Assembly: GCA_022376925.1 (NCBI GenBank)
Contig: JAIOJX010000002.1
Location: 135,666,831-135,730,830 of the forward strand
Length of the DNA: 64,000 nt
Reading direction: 5' to 3'
Origin: Tragulus kanchil
Taxonomy: Eukaryota; Chordata; Mammalia; Artiodactyla; Tragulidae
Both the position numbers and the translations under genes were made by a program. Positions 35,501 to 47,500 of this stretch are shown piece by piece; the first letter of the stretch is position 1; every line of letters starts with the position of its first letter. The notes under the pieces were generated by a model that ran no database searches, was not told where the DNA came from, and was given only the letters and a program-made list of their open reading frames with translations.

Positions 35501-38500
35501 GCCCCATGAGGCCCCGTGTTTTACCAGAAGCTCACAGCTGGTGCAGCGTTGAGTCCATGAGCCAAAACATTCTCTTTATATCTAATTCAAACCCTGCAGT
35601 GGACAAGACACTTGGCTTTTCTTCCGTTGTCAAATCCAAGTTTGTGTGTCTAATGCACAGTGAGGCCCACCGAACTGAAATATCAGGGTTTGGATTTGAG
35701 AAAAGTGTATTGTAAGAGCAAGCAAGGAAGATGTTCAGCTTGTGCTCAAAAAGCCCAAACTCCCCGTGGTTCTCGGGGGAGGAGTTGCTAATAGGTAAAA
35801 TTGGACGTGGGTCTACTGGGGTGTGACCTTTCTCTGATTGGTGGCAGAGTAGCAGGTGGTGTCTGAGGACTTTCAGCCTTCTGGCCCCACCCTCTGGGTC
35901 CAGCCTGTTCTCAGCCTGGAGTCGCCATCCTCCACCTGCACAGGGCGGTTATGGGTGTATCCTTCGCAGGGGAAGCAGGGCCCGGCCCATGGCTGTCCTG
36001 TGGTTCCTGACTGCCCTCCCTAGGTTTGGCATTCCCTCCCTCCCCTAACTGAACCAGCCTTGCCGAACTCAAGGAAGGTCCGGAAGGCCAAAACCTTTTT
36101 TCTACGAACGAGATCGGGGGCATGGAAAGGCTGTTGTATGCGGGAGGGCCCCAGAAGAACCTGCTCGGTTTCGCTTTCTTCACCCTTGCAGAATTTCAGT
36201 TTCTTCACCCCATTCCAAAAATTGAATCTAGAAATTAAGAGGCATTTTCTTTTTTAAAAAGTTTATTGTGACAGTTTACGTATAATACAACTCTCCTTTT
36301 AAAGGGTCCAGTCCTGTGGCTTTCGGTGCTTTCTCAGAGTTGCGGACCCATCACACGGTGTTTGAACGGCTTCCTCACCCTGGACAAACCCCTTGGGTGT
36401 CATTCCTCCCACCTCCGTGCTCCCGTCTCTCCTAGCCATGAGTGAAAACCAGAATGTTTTTGCTTTGTATAGATCTGTCCATATTGGACATCTCCTATGA
36501 GTGGGAGTGTGTCGTACCTGGTCTTTTATGACGGGCATTGCTGGCGCAGCGTGGCGTCTCCAGGGGCATCCGTGCTGTAGCATGGGCTGTCTCAGAGTTC
36601 CTCTTCATAGTTAAAGCGGATGCCATGTTGTGTTTACAGTACATAAACATCAGCTGCTGGATATTCAGGCCTAAGAGATGTTCTCAGTTTCTTTCTTCAG
36701 TCTGCACATCCAGTCCATCTAGGAGTGGTGCCTGTTTTGCTTCCAGAATTCGCAATTTGTGCATCCACTGTGTGTCTTCTGCTGATCTCCCTGCTACGGT
36801 GCTAGCCTGCCTTCCATTTTCCACACTGCAGCAAAAGCAACCTCAAAACAAATGGGATTGTATTAATAATTACTTCCCGGGCTTCCCCCGGTGGTCCAGT
36901 GGGTAAGGACACCGCCTTGCAGTGCAGGGGGCGCCGGTTCGAGCCCTGGCCTGGGAAGATCCCGCGTGCCGCGGAGCGGCTGGACCGATGTGTCCAATTG
37001 CCGAGCCAGAGCTCTGGAGCACATGCGCCCAGAGCCGGAGCTCTGCAACGACAGACGCCACCGTGATGGGAGGCCCACAGGAGCCGAAGAACAAAGACAG
37101 ATGAAAATGGAGAGATGAAAGACCAATAGAAGTGGCCCGCCAGCTCCCCTCTCTCCCCAACCCGACCCCCACCCAAAATAAATAAGTAAATAAATCTTTT
37201 TTTAAAAAAAAAAAAAGAAAGTATACAAATAATTAGCTCCTGGACAGGCAGGGGAAATTTATAAAAAAAAAAAAAAAGTTACCTCCCTTCCTAAAACCCA
37301 TTGATAAAATAAATGAACTCTTTCCCCAAGTCCTAGAAAGCCCTGTCTAAGGGTCTTACCTTTGGGCTGCCCATGTGGCACTAGTGGTAAAGAGCCTGCC
37401 TGCCTGTGCAACGTAAGAGACATGGGTTCAACCCCTGGGTTGAGAAGATCCCCCGGAGGAGGCAATGGCAACCCACTCAAGTGTTCTTGCCTGGAGAATT
37501 CCATGGACAGAGGAGCCCAGCGGGCTATAGTCCATGGGGTCCCACAGTTGGACACGACTGAGCGGCTTAGCACTCATGTACGCAAGGGTGTGGCCAGTTC
37601 TGCGGGCTTCAGGGGACAGGCAGGGCATCGGCGGGTCTGGAGTGGCCGGGCCCGGGGCAGCCAGCGCGCACACGCCCCACTTCAGGATCTCCAGACTCCA
37701 AGCATTTGAAACAGAATGTACTCAGTCATGCCCGCCCTGGTCATCCCCGCCCTTCAAGATCAGGGCCCCACTCCTTCATGGTGTTCACTCTCCTGTTTAT
37801 TATTTTTCAGACAAAATGATCTTTCAGTTCCTGAAATGTGCCTCACAGTTTTCTCGTCTTGTCTTCGTGCAGGCCTCGCCCAGTAGCTAGAATCCTTTCC
37901 CCCAAACTCCTTCCACACGGGCCCTGCCCCTCCTCACACACACTCCTTCCGCGCGCCGTCCTTTCACTTGACTTTATGTAAGACTGTACCGTGGTTGAGG
38001 GCAAGGCCCCCATCTGAGAGGAGCAGTGATTGAAGTCATGAAGGAAGCCCAGGGCTTGCTTTCCTCCTGACATTGTCACTTGATCTACAAAACACCGTGT
38101 GGAGCCCACTGATCTAATTAAAAAGTTTTCTTGCTGTATTTGGCAGACTACAAGAAATAAATGTGCTGGTCTGTTTTGCTCACGCTTCCCTGCCATTTTC
38201 TCTCTTTAGGTGCTATTTCAAGTGGTTTCAGGCTGGAAGAGTCTCCGTTTGTTCCCTATGACTTTATGAACAGCAGTACTTCACCAGCCAGTCCTCCAGG
38301 CTCCATAGGAGATGGCTGGCCACGTGCCAAATCGCCTAACGGCTCTAGCAGTGTTAATTGGCCACCAGGTAAAACGCTGGCTGCTGCTTTTATGAGAATG
38401 TGTTTCCATTAAGATTTCAAGACCTCTGGACACTTGAGTTCTTTGGTCCCGATTCTATGTGATTGGCCTGAACTACACAGAGGACGAGGGACAGCACAGA

Positions 38501-41500
38501 AATGGCAAGGGAGAAGTTGAGCATCGGGTTTGGTCTGATGAGAGACCGGGCCTGTTCCCGGCACCTGTGCGCTCTGGCCTGTGAAGGCGGGGTTAGTCAA
38601 CAGCACAGAGAAGGATTCAGACCTGCATTCCCTGTTCTTCCTCGGCTGTGTCTGGGGACTGACTGACTTTAGGACCAAGGGGTCACCACAAATGCACCCG
38701 TGGCCTTCTTTGTCCCTATCCAAGGGGCCGGGGCTTGGTGGTTTGTAAGAAGGCCCTTTAAAGTATACTTTCAAAAATATATAAACCCAGAGAAATTACT
38801 TCATGCAGAAAAGTGCAGGTTATTTATAAATAACAGCTTACGTTAATTGAAATACTGGGTCAGCCTGTTAGAGTGTTGGAAAATAATTTGAATATTGAGA
38901 ATATTGGGAAACATTGGAGCATTGCATGGACTTTAGGAATAAAGCTTCATAATGGATAGTTAATAATGGGTTTTTAGATGATGATGAAGCCTGAACTAAT
39001 TTAAAATTTGTCTTTCCAGAATTTCGCCCTGGTGAACCCTGGAAAGGTTATCCAAACATTGACCCTGAGACTGACCCTTACGTCACTCCTGGCAGTGTCA
39101 TAAACAATCTCTCAGTTAATACTGTGCGGGAGGTTGACCACCTCAGGGACAGGAGCAGTGGTAGGTGGACGGGGACGCCTCTGTGTCCTGGTGGGGCGGG
39201 GCGGTGGGGGCGGGCCCTGAGCAGACGGGACACGGGGTGCCTCGGGGTCCTGGTGGGGGCGGGCCCCGAGCAGACGGGACACGCCGAGCAGCAGGAGCCA
39301 CTCCAGCCAGCCCGGCCCCTGGCGTCCAGGGTAACAGGATTCTCCATCTCCATAGGGGACTTTTGGCCGCTTTATAGTGTTGAGGATTTATTATCACTTG
39401 ACATGGTGAACACATAGGCATTGACTTAGATAGCCCAAGGAACCAACAAACATTTGCTTTCCAGCAACTGTATTTACCAGTGGAGGTTGTTAACCTATTT
39501 TATACCAAGTTTCCATGTTGTCATTATTATGAAAGGGGTGTTTCTTACGCAAGATGCTTTACTATTATTTGTTTATGCCCTCTGGGTGTTAAAGAGCTTC
39601 CTAGAGAAGCATTTGGCGTTCTCGGTCTCTGAAAGTGCAATAAGTGAAAATAAGGACAACTTAAGGGTCTCTGCAGTCCAGATAACACTTTTTAATGGAT
39701 TATCGAATAAAATCTTCCTCCTCCTCCTCCCTACTGCTTGGTGGTTCTTCACCCCAGGCATGTACGGGAATTCCACGCACACAGTGGAGGAAAGGAAGAG
39801 AGACCTCCTTGATACCGCCATGAGCCTGATGAAGGGAGATATCTCTGTCTGTAACATATCCTCACCACCATCCCTTTAAACAGGTTGTAATAAAGAAAAT
39901 GTAAAACAGTCAACACTTTCTGCTAAATAGGTAGCGTGTTAACAAGTTTGCCGTTTCACAGTGGTAAGATAAGAATCCGCATCATTCTAAAAAGGCCGAG
40001 TTGAGCCAACAGCCGTGTGTAGAAACAGGTGAAGCCACTGCTTTCCTAGGAAAACCTGGGGACAGAGCCTCCCAGCCCAGTAGTCAGTGAAACGCTCCGG
40101 CAGCAGGCACTCTTGCCGGGGTCCGCGTGATGGTCAGGTCTGGAGCTAAACCGGAAGGTGCTCACGGGGCTCTTCTGGTAGGAGGAGGAAAGGCTAGGTT
40201 TTGAAGCCCGTGGGGGGTGGGGGGTATGGAGGCCTGGGGCGGGGGCGGGGCACTGGGGAGCTGCCCAGCAAGAAGTCAGGGAGCTCAGAGGCAGGCTGGG
40301 CCTCCCAGGACGAAGCAGGGTCGGGGTTGTCTCTTACGGGTCCAGTGGCTGGGCTGTCACCTCGCAGACAGGGGTGGGCGGGAGACCTCTTCTGCGCCGC
40401 GGTGGGAACGGTGAAGACTCCGCACGCCGCTCTTGAAGGCGAGAGCGCCGCGGGGGTGGGTCAGGGCCTGCGGCCTGGAGCGCACCTGTGTCCTGGCTGG
40501 TGAACTGCCCGTCTCGGTCACTGGGTGCCTTTGGCGGCTTCTCTCGTGCCGTGTCCCCTGCCACGAGGAGGACTAATGGGGCTCTTCCCCTGTGCAGGGT
40601 CATCCTCATCCTTGAACACCACGCTGCCTTCAACTAGTGCCTGGTCATCCATTCGTGCCTCCAACTACAACGTTCCCCTCAGCAGTACAGCACAAAGCAC
40701 TTCAGGTGGGCTGCTCGCCGGGCTCGGGCGGGGTGGCCTCAGTGCAAAAAAAAACAACTTAAGGGTCTCTGCGGTCCAGAGAACGCTTGTTAATGGAGTA
40801 TCGAATAAAATCTTCCTCCTCCTCCTCCCTACTGCTTGGTGGTTCTTCACCCCAGGCATGTACGGGAATTCCACGCACACAGTGGAGGAAAGGAAGAGAG
40901 ACCTCCTTGATACCGCCATGAGCCTGATGAAGGGAGATATCTCTGTCTGTAACATATCCTCACCACCATCCCTTTAAACAGGTTGTAATAAAGAAAATGT
41001 AAAACAGTCAACACTTTCTGCTAAATAGGTAGCGTGTTAACAAGTTTGCCGTTTCACAGTGGTAAGATAAGAATCCGCATCATTCTAAAAAGGCCGAGTT
41101 GAGCCAACAGCCGTGTGTAGAAACAGGTGAAGCCACTGCTTTCCTAGGAAAACCTGGGGACAGAGCCTCCCAGCCCAGTAGTCAGTGAAACGCTCCGGCA
41201 GCAGGCACTCTTGCCGGGGTCCGCGTGATGGTCAGGTCTGGAGCTAAACCGGAAGGTGCTCAAGGGGCTCTTCTGGTAGGAGGAGGAAAGGCTAGGTTTT
41301 GAAGCCCGTGGGGCGTGGGGGGGGGTATGGAGGCCTGGGGCGGGGGCGGGGCACTGGGGAGCTGCCCAGCAAGAAGTCAGGGAGCTCAGAGGCAGGCTGG
41401 GCCTCCCAGGACGAAGCAGGGTCGGGGTTGTCTCTTACGGGTCCAGTGGCTGGGCTGTCACCTCGCAGACAGGGGTGGGCGGGAGACCTCTTCTGCGCCG

Positions 41501-44500
41501 CGGTGGGAACGGTGAAGACTCCGCACGCCGCTCTTGAAGGCGAGAGCGCCGCGGGGGTGGGTCAGGGCCTGCGGCCTGGAGCGCACCTGTGTCCTGGCTG
41601 GTGAACTGCCCGTCTCGGTCACTGGGTGCCTTTGGCGGCTTCTCTCGTGCCGTGTCCCCTGCCACGAGGAGGACTAATGGGGCTCTTCCCCTGTGCAGGG
41701 TCATCCTCATCCTTGAACACCACGCTGCCTTCAACTAGTGCCTGGTCATCCATTCGTGCCTCCAACTACAACGTTCCCCTCAGCAGTACAGCACAAAGCA
41801 CTTCAGGTGGGCTGCTCGCCGGGCTCGGGCGGGGGGTGGTCCTCAGAGCGGGGCCGGGGGTCGTGTCGACCTCTTCTTTTGATCCAGAGTCATCTTTTCA
41901 GGGAGCTATGAGAGCACATTTCTCAGCTCGGGATGATATTTTAACACCGGCCTTCCCCTTTTAAAATGGACGGTGTTGTGGTCATTTATTAAAATAATCA
42001 GCTGTCACTGAGTAGCCGCTCTCATCTGAGATTAAATGTAGTTTAGTTCAGAGCAGTAGTTCTCAGCTGTCTGTAGTGAAGGACCTTTGTCTTTTTTTTT
42101 AATGCCCAGTTCTTAGCAAACTGATAGCTTTGCTACAGTACGGTAAACCTGATCTTGAAATTGCTAAAAAAATGATTCCGCCCTTGGGAGTCCCAGCAGT
42201 GTCAGCTTGCTCTTCGCCCTTACGAACGTTGGCTCTGCTTGTCAGTGCTCCGGCTGTCACGGACCGATGACACCCGAGGTGTGGGCAGCCGTCCTGTCCC
42301 ACCTTGAGACGCGCTGGCTCTGACCAGGCAGAAACACTCGTGGACGGCAGCAGGCGTTACAAAACTTTTCTTTCTGCTTCTGCTACCCGGGTTTTTTGGG
42401 GGTGGGGCTGGTTCAGTATTGTTTCTGATTTAGTTTCCTGTGCTCCTCGCTGTGCACGGGGCCCAGGGGCAGACGGCCTGCCCTCTCAGGACCTCAGTAG
42501 ACCGTGGGTGAGAGCTGGCGGGAGAGGGAGGCCAGGACCCGGCCGGCCAGCGCTCGGCACCAGGGCCACGTGGTGCCTGCCGAGGGGGCTCCCCGCGCCG
42601 GGGCTGCTTGTGTGCTCCCTCTTTGATGAATGACAGTGACACGGCCTGCATGCTGGTCGCGAGGGGCTTCATGGGGCTGGTGGGACGGAGGTCCGCTCAC
42701 TGGGTGCCTTTGGCGGCTTCTCTTGTGCCGTGTCCCCTGCCACGAGGAGGACTGATGGGGCTATTCCCCTGTGCAGGGTCATCCTCATCCTTGAACACCA
42801 CGCTGCCTTCAACTAGTGCCTGGTCATCCATTCGTGCCTCCAACTACAACGTTCCCCTCAGCAGTACAGCACAAAGCACTTCAGGTGGGCTGCTCGCCGG
42901 GCTCGGGCGGGGGGTGGTCCTCAGAGCGGGGCCGGGGGTCGTGTCGACCTCTTCTTTTGATCCAGAGTCATCTTTTCAGGGAGCTATGAGAGCACATTTC
43001 TCAGCTCGGGATGATATTTTAACACCGGCCTTCCCCTTTTAAAATGGACGGTGTTGTGGTCATTTATTAAAATAATCAGCTGTCACTGAGTAGCCGCTCT
43101 CATCTGAGATTAAATGTAGTTTAGTTCAGAGCAGTAGTTCTCAGCTGTCTGTAGTGAAGGACCTTTGTCTTTTTTTTTAATGCCCAGTTCTTAGCAAACT
43201 GATAGCTTTGCTACAGTACGGTAAACCTGATCTTGAAATTGCTAAAAAAATGATTCCGCCCTTGGGAGTCCCAGCAGTGTCAGCTTGCTCTTCGCCCTTA
43301 CGAACGTTGGCTCTGCTTGTCAGTGCTCCGGCTGTCACGGACCGATGACACCCGAGGTGTGGGCAGCCGTCCTGTCCCACCTTGAGACGCGCTGGCTCTG
43401 ACCAGGCAGAAACACTCGTGGACGGCAGCAGGCGTTACAAAACTTTTCTTTCTGCTTCTGCTACCCGGGTTTTTTGGGGGTGGGGCTGGTTCAGTATTGT
43501 TTCTGATTTAGTTTCCTGTGCTCCTCGCTGTGCACGGGGCCCAGGGGCAGACGGCCTGCCCTCTCAGGACCTCAGTAGACCGTGGGTGAGAGCTGGCGGG
43601 AGAGGGAGGCCAGGACCCGGCCGGCCAGCGCTCGGCACCAGGGCCACGTGGTGCCTGCCGAGGGGGCTCCCCGCGCCGGGGCTGCTTGTGTGCTCCCTCT
43701 TTGATGAATGACAGTGACACGGCCTGCATGCTGGTCGCGAGGGGCTTCATGGGGCTGGTGGGACGGAGGTCCGCTCACTCTCTGGAGCGGCTCAGGTCAG
43801 CGCCGAGGGCAGCTGTGTCGGCTGGACGGTGGGTCGGGCAGGTCTTGCAGTTACTCCTGAGCCAGCCTGTTTTGAGGCAGGGGAGCAGTTTCCTTTCGGT
43901 TCTTGTTAACTCTTCTCTGCCAGTTTTGTGTACTCGGGGATTTCGCTAAAGCTTCTTTTTGTTTCATTTGCTTTTAGTGGGTAAGGGGTATTGTCATCAG
44001 CGTTCTCTTCTCTGAAAGCGTTTCTCTCCCTTCTCCCCCACGTTGTTTCTTTCCCTTGGAGTAGCCAGAAATAGTGATTCCAAATTGACATGGTCTCCTG
44101 GTTCAGTTACAAACACCTCTCTGGCCCATGAGCTGTGGAAGGTCCCTTTGCCACCTAAAAACATCACTGCTCCGTCCCGCCCGCCTCCGGGCCTGACTGG
44201 TCAGAAGCCAGCCTTGTCTGCGTGGGATAACTCTCCCCTTCGTGTTGGTGGAGGATGGGGAAGTTCTGACGCCAGGTACACCCCAGGTGAGACGCCGCGC
44301 AGAAGGGGGCCCGTGGGTTGGTTTGCCGGCCGCTAACCAGCACCGCCGTCCGGTGTGACAGAGACCTGAACAGCGGGCGCTTGGCGTTAGCCTCTGCAGA
44401 GTAGGCCTGGAACTTAACGAAACCTCAGATGCCTAGGGCATGACTCTCTCCTGCCATGGTTTTGAGAGGCTTAGGCTTTACTTTACATTTTGCCCAGTTG

Positions 44501-47500
44501 ACTTCCCTTTCCTCAGAGACACGCACCAGCCAGTGGTGAAGTTAGTAAGATGGGGTGCCCTCCTTTCCGAAGCAGCGCAGCAGCTCACCTCATGTGGTGA
44601 TGAAGCTTCCTGCTCGCGGCAGACGGGTGGTGACCCCGTGTCACGTGGAGAAGTGTCTTCTGACAGGCCTGGGGACAGTGGGGGCCGGAAGAACGGAGCC
44701 TGTTTGGGAGTGAAAGCTTGGCCTGACTTAGGATTCTCGGAACATTTATTGATGAAACAGCAACGTTTGGGAGTGAAAGGGGGTGCTGTTCATTAACCAC
44801 GCAGGCCTAAACAGACTGTCCCCCGCCACCCCCCGCTCCTCCTCTCAACGGCTCGCGTGGAGCTCGTGCCGGCAGCCCGTCCACACTGCCTCCCCGGCGT
44901 CCACTCCACGCGGCCAGGGTCCAGCTCAGTGCTTACGCGCCAGCCCGTCCATTCTGCCCTGCCCCTCGAGGGCACCAGACTGTCTCATCTCCAGGCTGGG
45001 TATTGTAGTGAAACCTCATTCACCATTTCTGATCTTTAGACAGGTGATTGGTTGAAATAAAACTTGCTGTGTTTCCTTAGAGGGAAAGTTTTAACCACGT
45101 GAGAAGGAACACTCGAGTCTGTTCCAAGTCACTAGATACAAGTTAGTGTAATTGGTGTCACGTGTGAGGGGTTCTTTGAGGCCACAGGCGCCCCTGGGCA
45201 CCAGCTCACTGGCGGGGGTGCACGTTGAGGGGAGATCGAAACAGCGGCCTTGGAGCCTTCACCCTCAGAGGGGTCGGTGGGGTCGCTGGGGTCAGGAAGC
45301 CTGAAAGAGTCTGGTGGGCCAGCGGGGCTTGCAGCATAGGCCAGGGCTCCAGGACCTCGGGACGCACAGGGTTCCCTGGTGACGTCGGAGCTCGCTGGGG
45401 GGCAGTGTTCGGGGAGCGCTGAGGGGGCTGAGCCTGTGTCAGGCAGCCATTTGCCACTCGGATGTTTTTCTGAGGCAGTTTCATAGTTGTAGACTGGCAT
45501 GACCTGGTCACATCTTAAAACTTGGCTGCTGGGAGAAGGAGATGATGCCTTGGGGCTGGACAGGAAAGCCACTGCGGAGCCCATGTGGTAGCTCACACTG
45601 GAACAAGGGCCATCTGCGTGATGGCCAGCTCTTAAGTACCCCCGAACTCACACCCTGGGGGATGTGCAGAGTCCTCAGACCCCTGAGGTGACCATGAACT
45701 GAGGCTGTTGCGCAAAGGCACCTGGCTCTCAGTTCGCTTGCGCAGCAGTGATGAGCTGGCAGCCCTCTGCGCCCCTACCCCCGAGGCCGAGCTGCGTTCC
45801 CCAGGAAACAACACGCGGTCAGCGTGGTAGTGAGCCGGCCTCCTGGGCCTGCGGGGAAAACCCCCGGCAGCAGCAGAGGTGAGGAGGAAGGAAGAGAAGG
45901 ATGCCGTGAGCCCAGGGGAGCCTCCTGAATCCCTAGCGTGGCTGGACTGTGCGTGTCCCGAGCAGGCGTTGAGGCCACACCGTCTTGGAAAACTGACTTG
46001 TCTCGTTTGTTCCTTGTTTAGGTTCCAGCTGGGGTGAGAGCAGCTCAGGGAGAATAACAAATTGGCTTGTTCTAAAAAACCTTACACCTCAGGTAAGAAA
46101 GTCTGGTGTCCTGTTTCCGTGTAGCATAGGAGCAGAGGTTTCCGTTCTGGCTGAAGTCTGAGATGAGGACTACCCAGGGCGTCTTAGTGGTGCTCAGTAG
46201 GTGTGGAGGCCGGGCACAGGATGGTCTCCAGGTGCCTCAGGCAGGCTGGATACAATGCACGGGAGCTGATCAAAATTCAGAGTCCTGAACGTCACCCCAG
46301 AGACTCGGGGAGCAGGCCTGGGCTAGGGTCGAGGATCTGCATTTCTGAAACGGCGTCCAGATGGATTTGAGGCAGGTGGTCCTGCATCTGACGGGTCTGC
46401 CCGTTGAGATTAGAGCATCTTCCTAGTCCCCGGTCCGCCCCCTCCTCGGAGGCTGGGTGTTAAGAGCCCACCCCCCTCCTCCCCAGGGAGCAGTGCCTTG
46501 ATGAATCCTGTCCTCAGGGCAGGGAAGAGAGAAGACTTGAAGCCACAGCAGGGGCAATGGCTAACTAAGGAATTGGGGATCTGGGGAATGTCCAGGAGTC
46601 TAGAGGCCACGGAGGTACGGCTGTGGGACCAGTGGAGGTGGGGAGGGAGGCACCCCGTCACAGCAGCGAGTCCCAGTGAAGAGCGCACCAGCAGTGAAGC
46701 ACCTTGGGCAGGAGGCGGAGGACCAGCGTCCCAGCCCGGTCCTCCCGGCGGCCCGTCTCACAGGCCGCTCCCCCTCTCTGTTTCCCAGATCGATGGCTCA
46801 ACTCTGCGGACTCTGTGCATGCAGCATGGCCCTCTGATAACATTCCACCTGAACCTCCCACATGGAAACGCTTTGGTCCGTTACAGTTCAAAAGAAGAGG
46901 TAGTGAAGGCACAAAAGTCTCTGCACATGTAAGTGAGCCGTTCTGCGCAGGCGCCTGGGAGGTGCCCCCGGGGGTGCAGGTTTGGAGTTCTCACCCCAGG
47001 GTTCCCGTGTGTGGGTGGGGAGCACGCGGCAGGGGCCCGCAGTGAACACTTCCCGGCGGCTGCCGCCTCCTGTGTCTGGGGATCGGTGCGCAGCGTTCGG
47101 ATCCAGCTGGCTCCCGGAAGCCCCTTACAGCGCCGCTTAGGAGGCGAGGCGTGGTTTTGGCGCCGCACTGGCTCTGGGCCTGAGGCTGCCCTCGCCCCTC
47201 CATGGCAGCAGAGTGCCGCCTGACTGACCCCCCCCACAGCTAGCCGCGTCTTCACCCGGCCGCTTGTCTCTCCCTCCAGGTGTGTACTGGGGAACACTAC
47301 TATTCTTGCTGAGTTTGCCAGTGAAGAGGAGATCAGTCGTTTCTTTGCACAAAGTCAGTCTCTGACCCCTTCTCCCAGCTGGCAGTCTCTCGGGTCCAGC
47401 CAGAGCCGGCTGGGCTCCCTCGACTGTTCCCACTCATTCTCCAGCCGGACCGATCTCAATCACTGGAATGGTGCTGGGCTGTCGGGAACTAACTGTGGAG

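Larger units (their letters stand above)
25284..38209. other. TNRC6A 12.9 kb intron
   Basis: No coding exon is recognised between the NSSKH and AISSGF exons. Contents in order: SINE S2, unique sequence with old repeats near 26010-26180, duplication 7 over an L1, minus-strand L1 to about 30340, unassigned AT-rich sequence 30340-31790, duplication 8, MIR with nested SINE S3, reverse SINE S4, unassigned 35525-36240, L1 fragment 36245-36660, SINE S5, Bov-tA at 37364, and unassigned sequence to the acceptor. Confidence 0.85.
39656..41847 (+). repeat. direct duplication 9 (offset 1098-1101)
   Basis: Unit 1 is 39656-40745 and unit 2 is 40754-41847. Mismatches concentrate at the junction: the first 60 bases of unit 2 (cagagaacgcttg against cagataacacttt), and the end of unit 1 after gggctcgggcgggg. 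G-run lengths differ near 41308-41330. It carries the 108-base exon. Confidence 0.94.
41619..43778 (+). repeat. direct tandem duplication 10 (offset 1078)
   Basis: 41619-42696 and 42697-43778 abut directly. Differences are limited to about three substitutions at the start of unit 2. Includes copies 2 and 3 of the 108-base exon. Confidence 0.94.
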
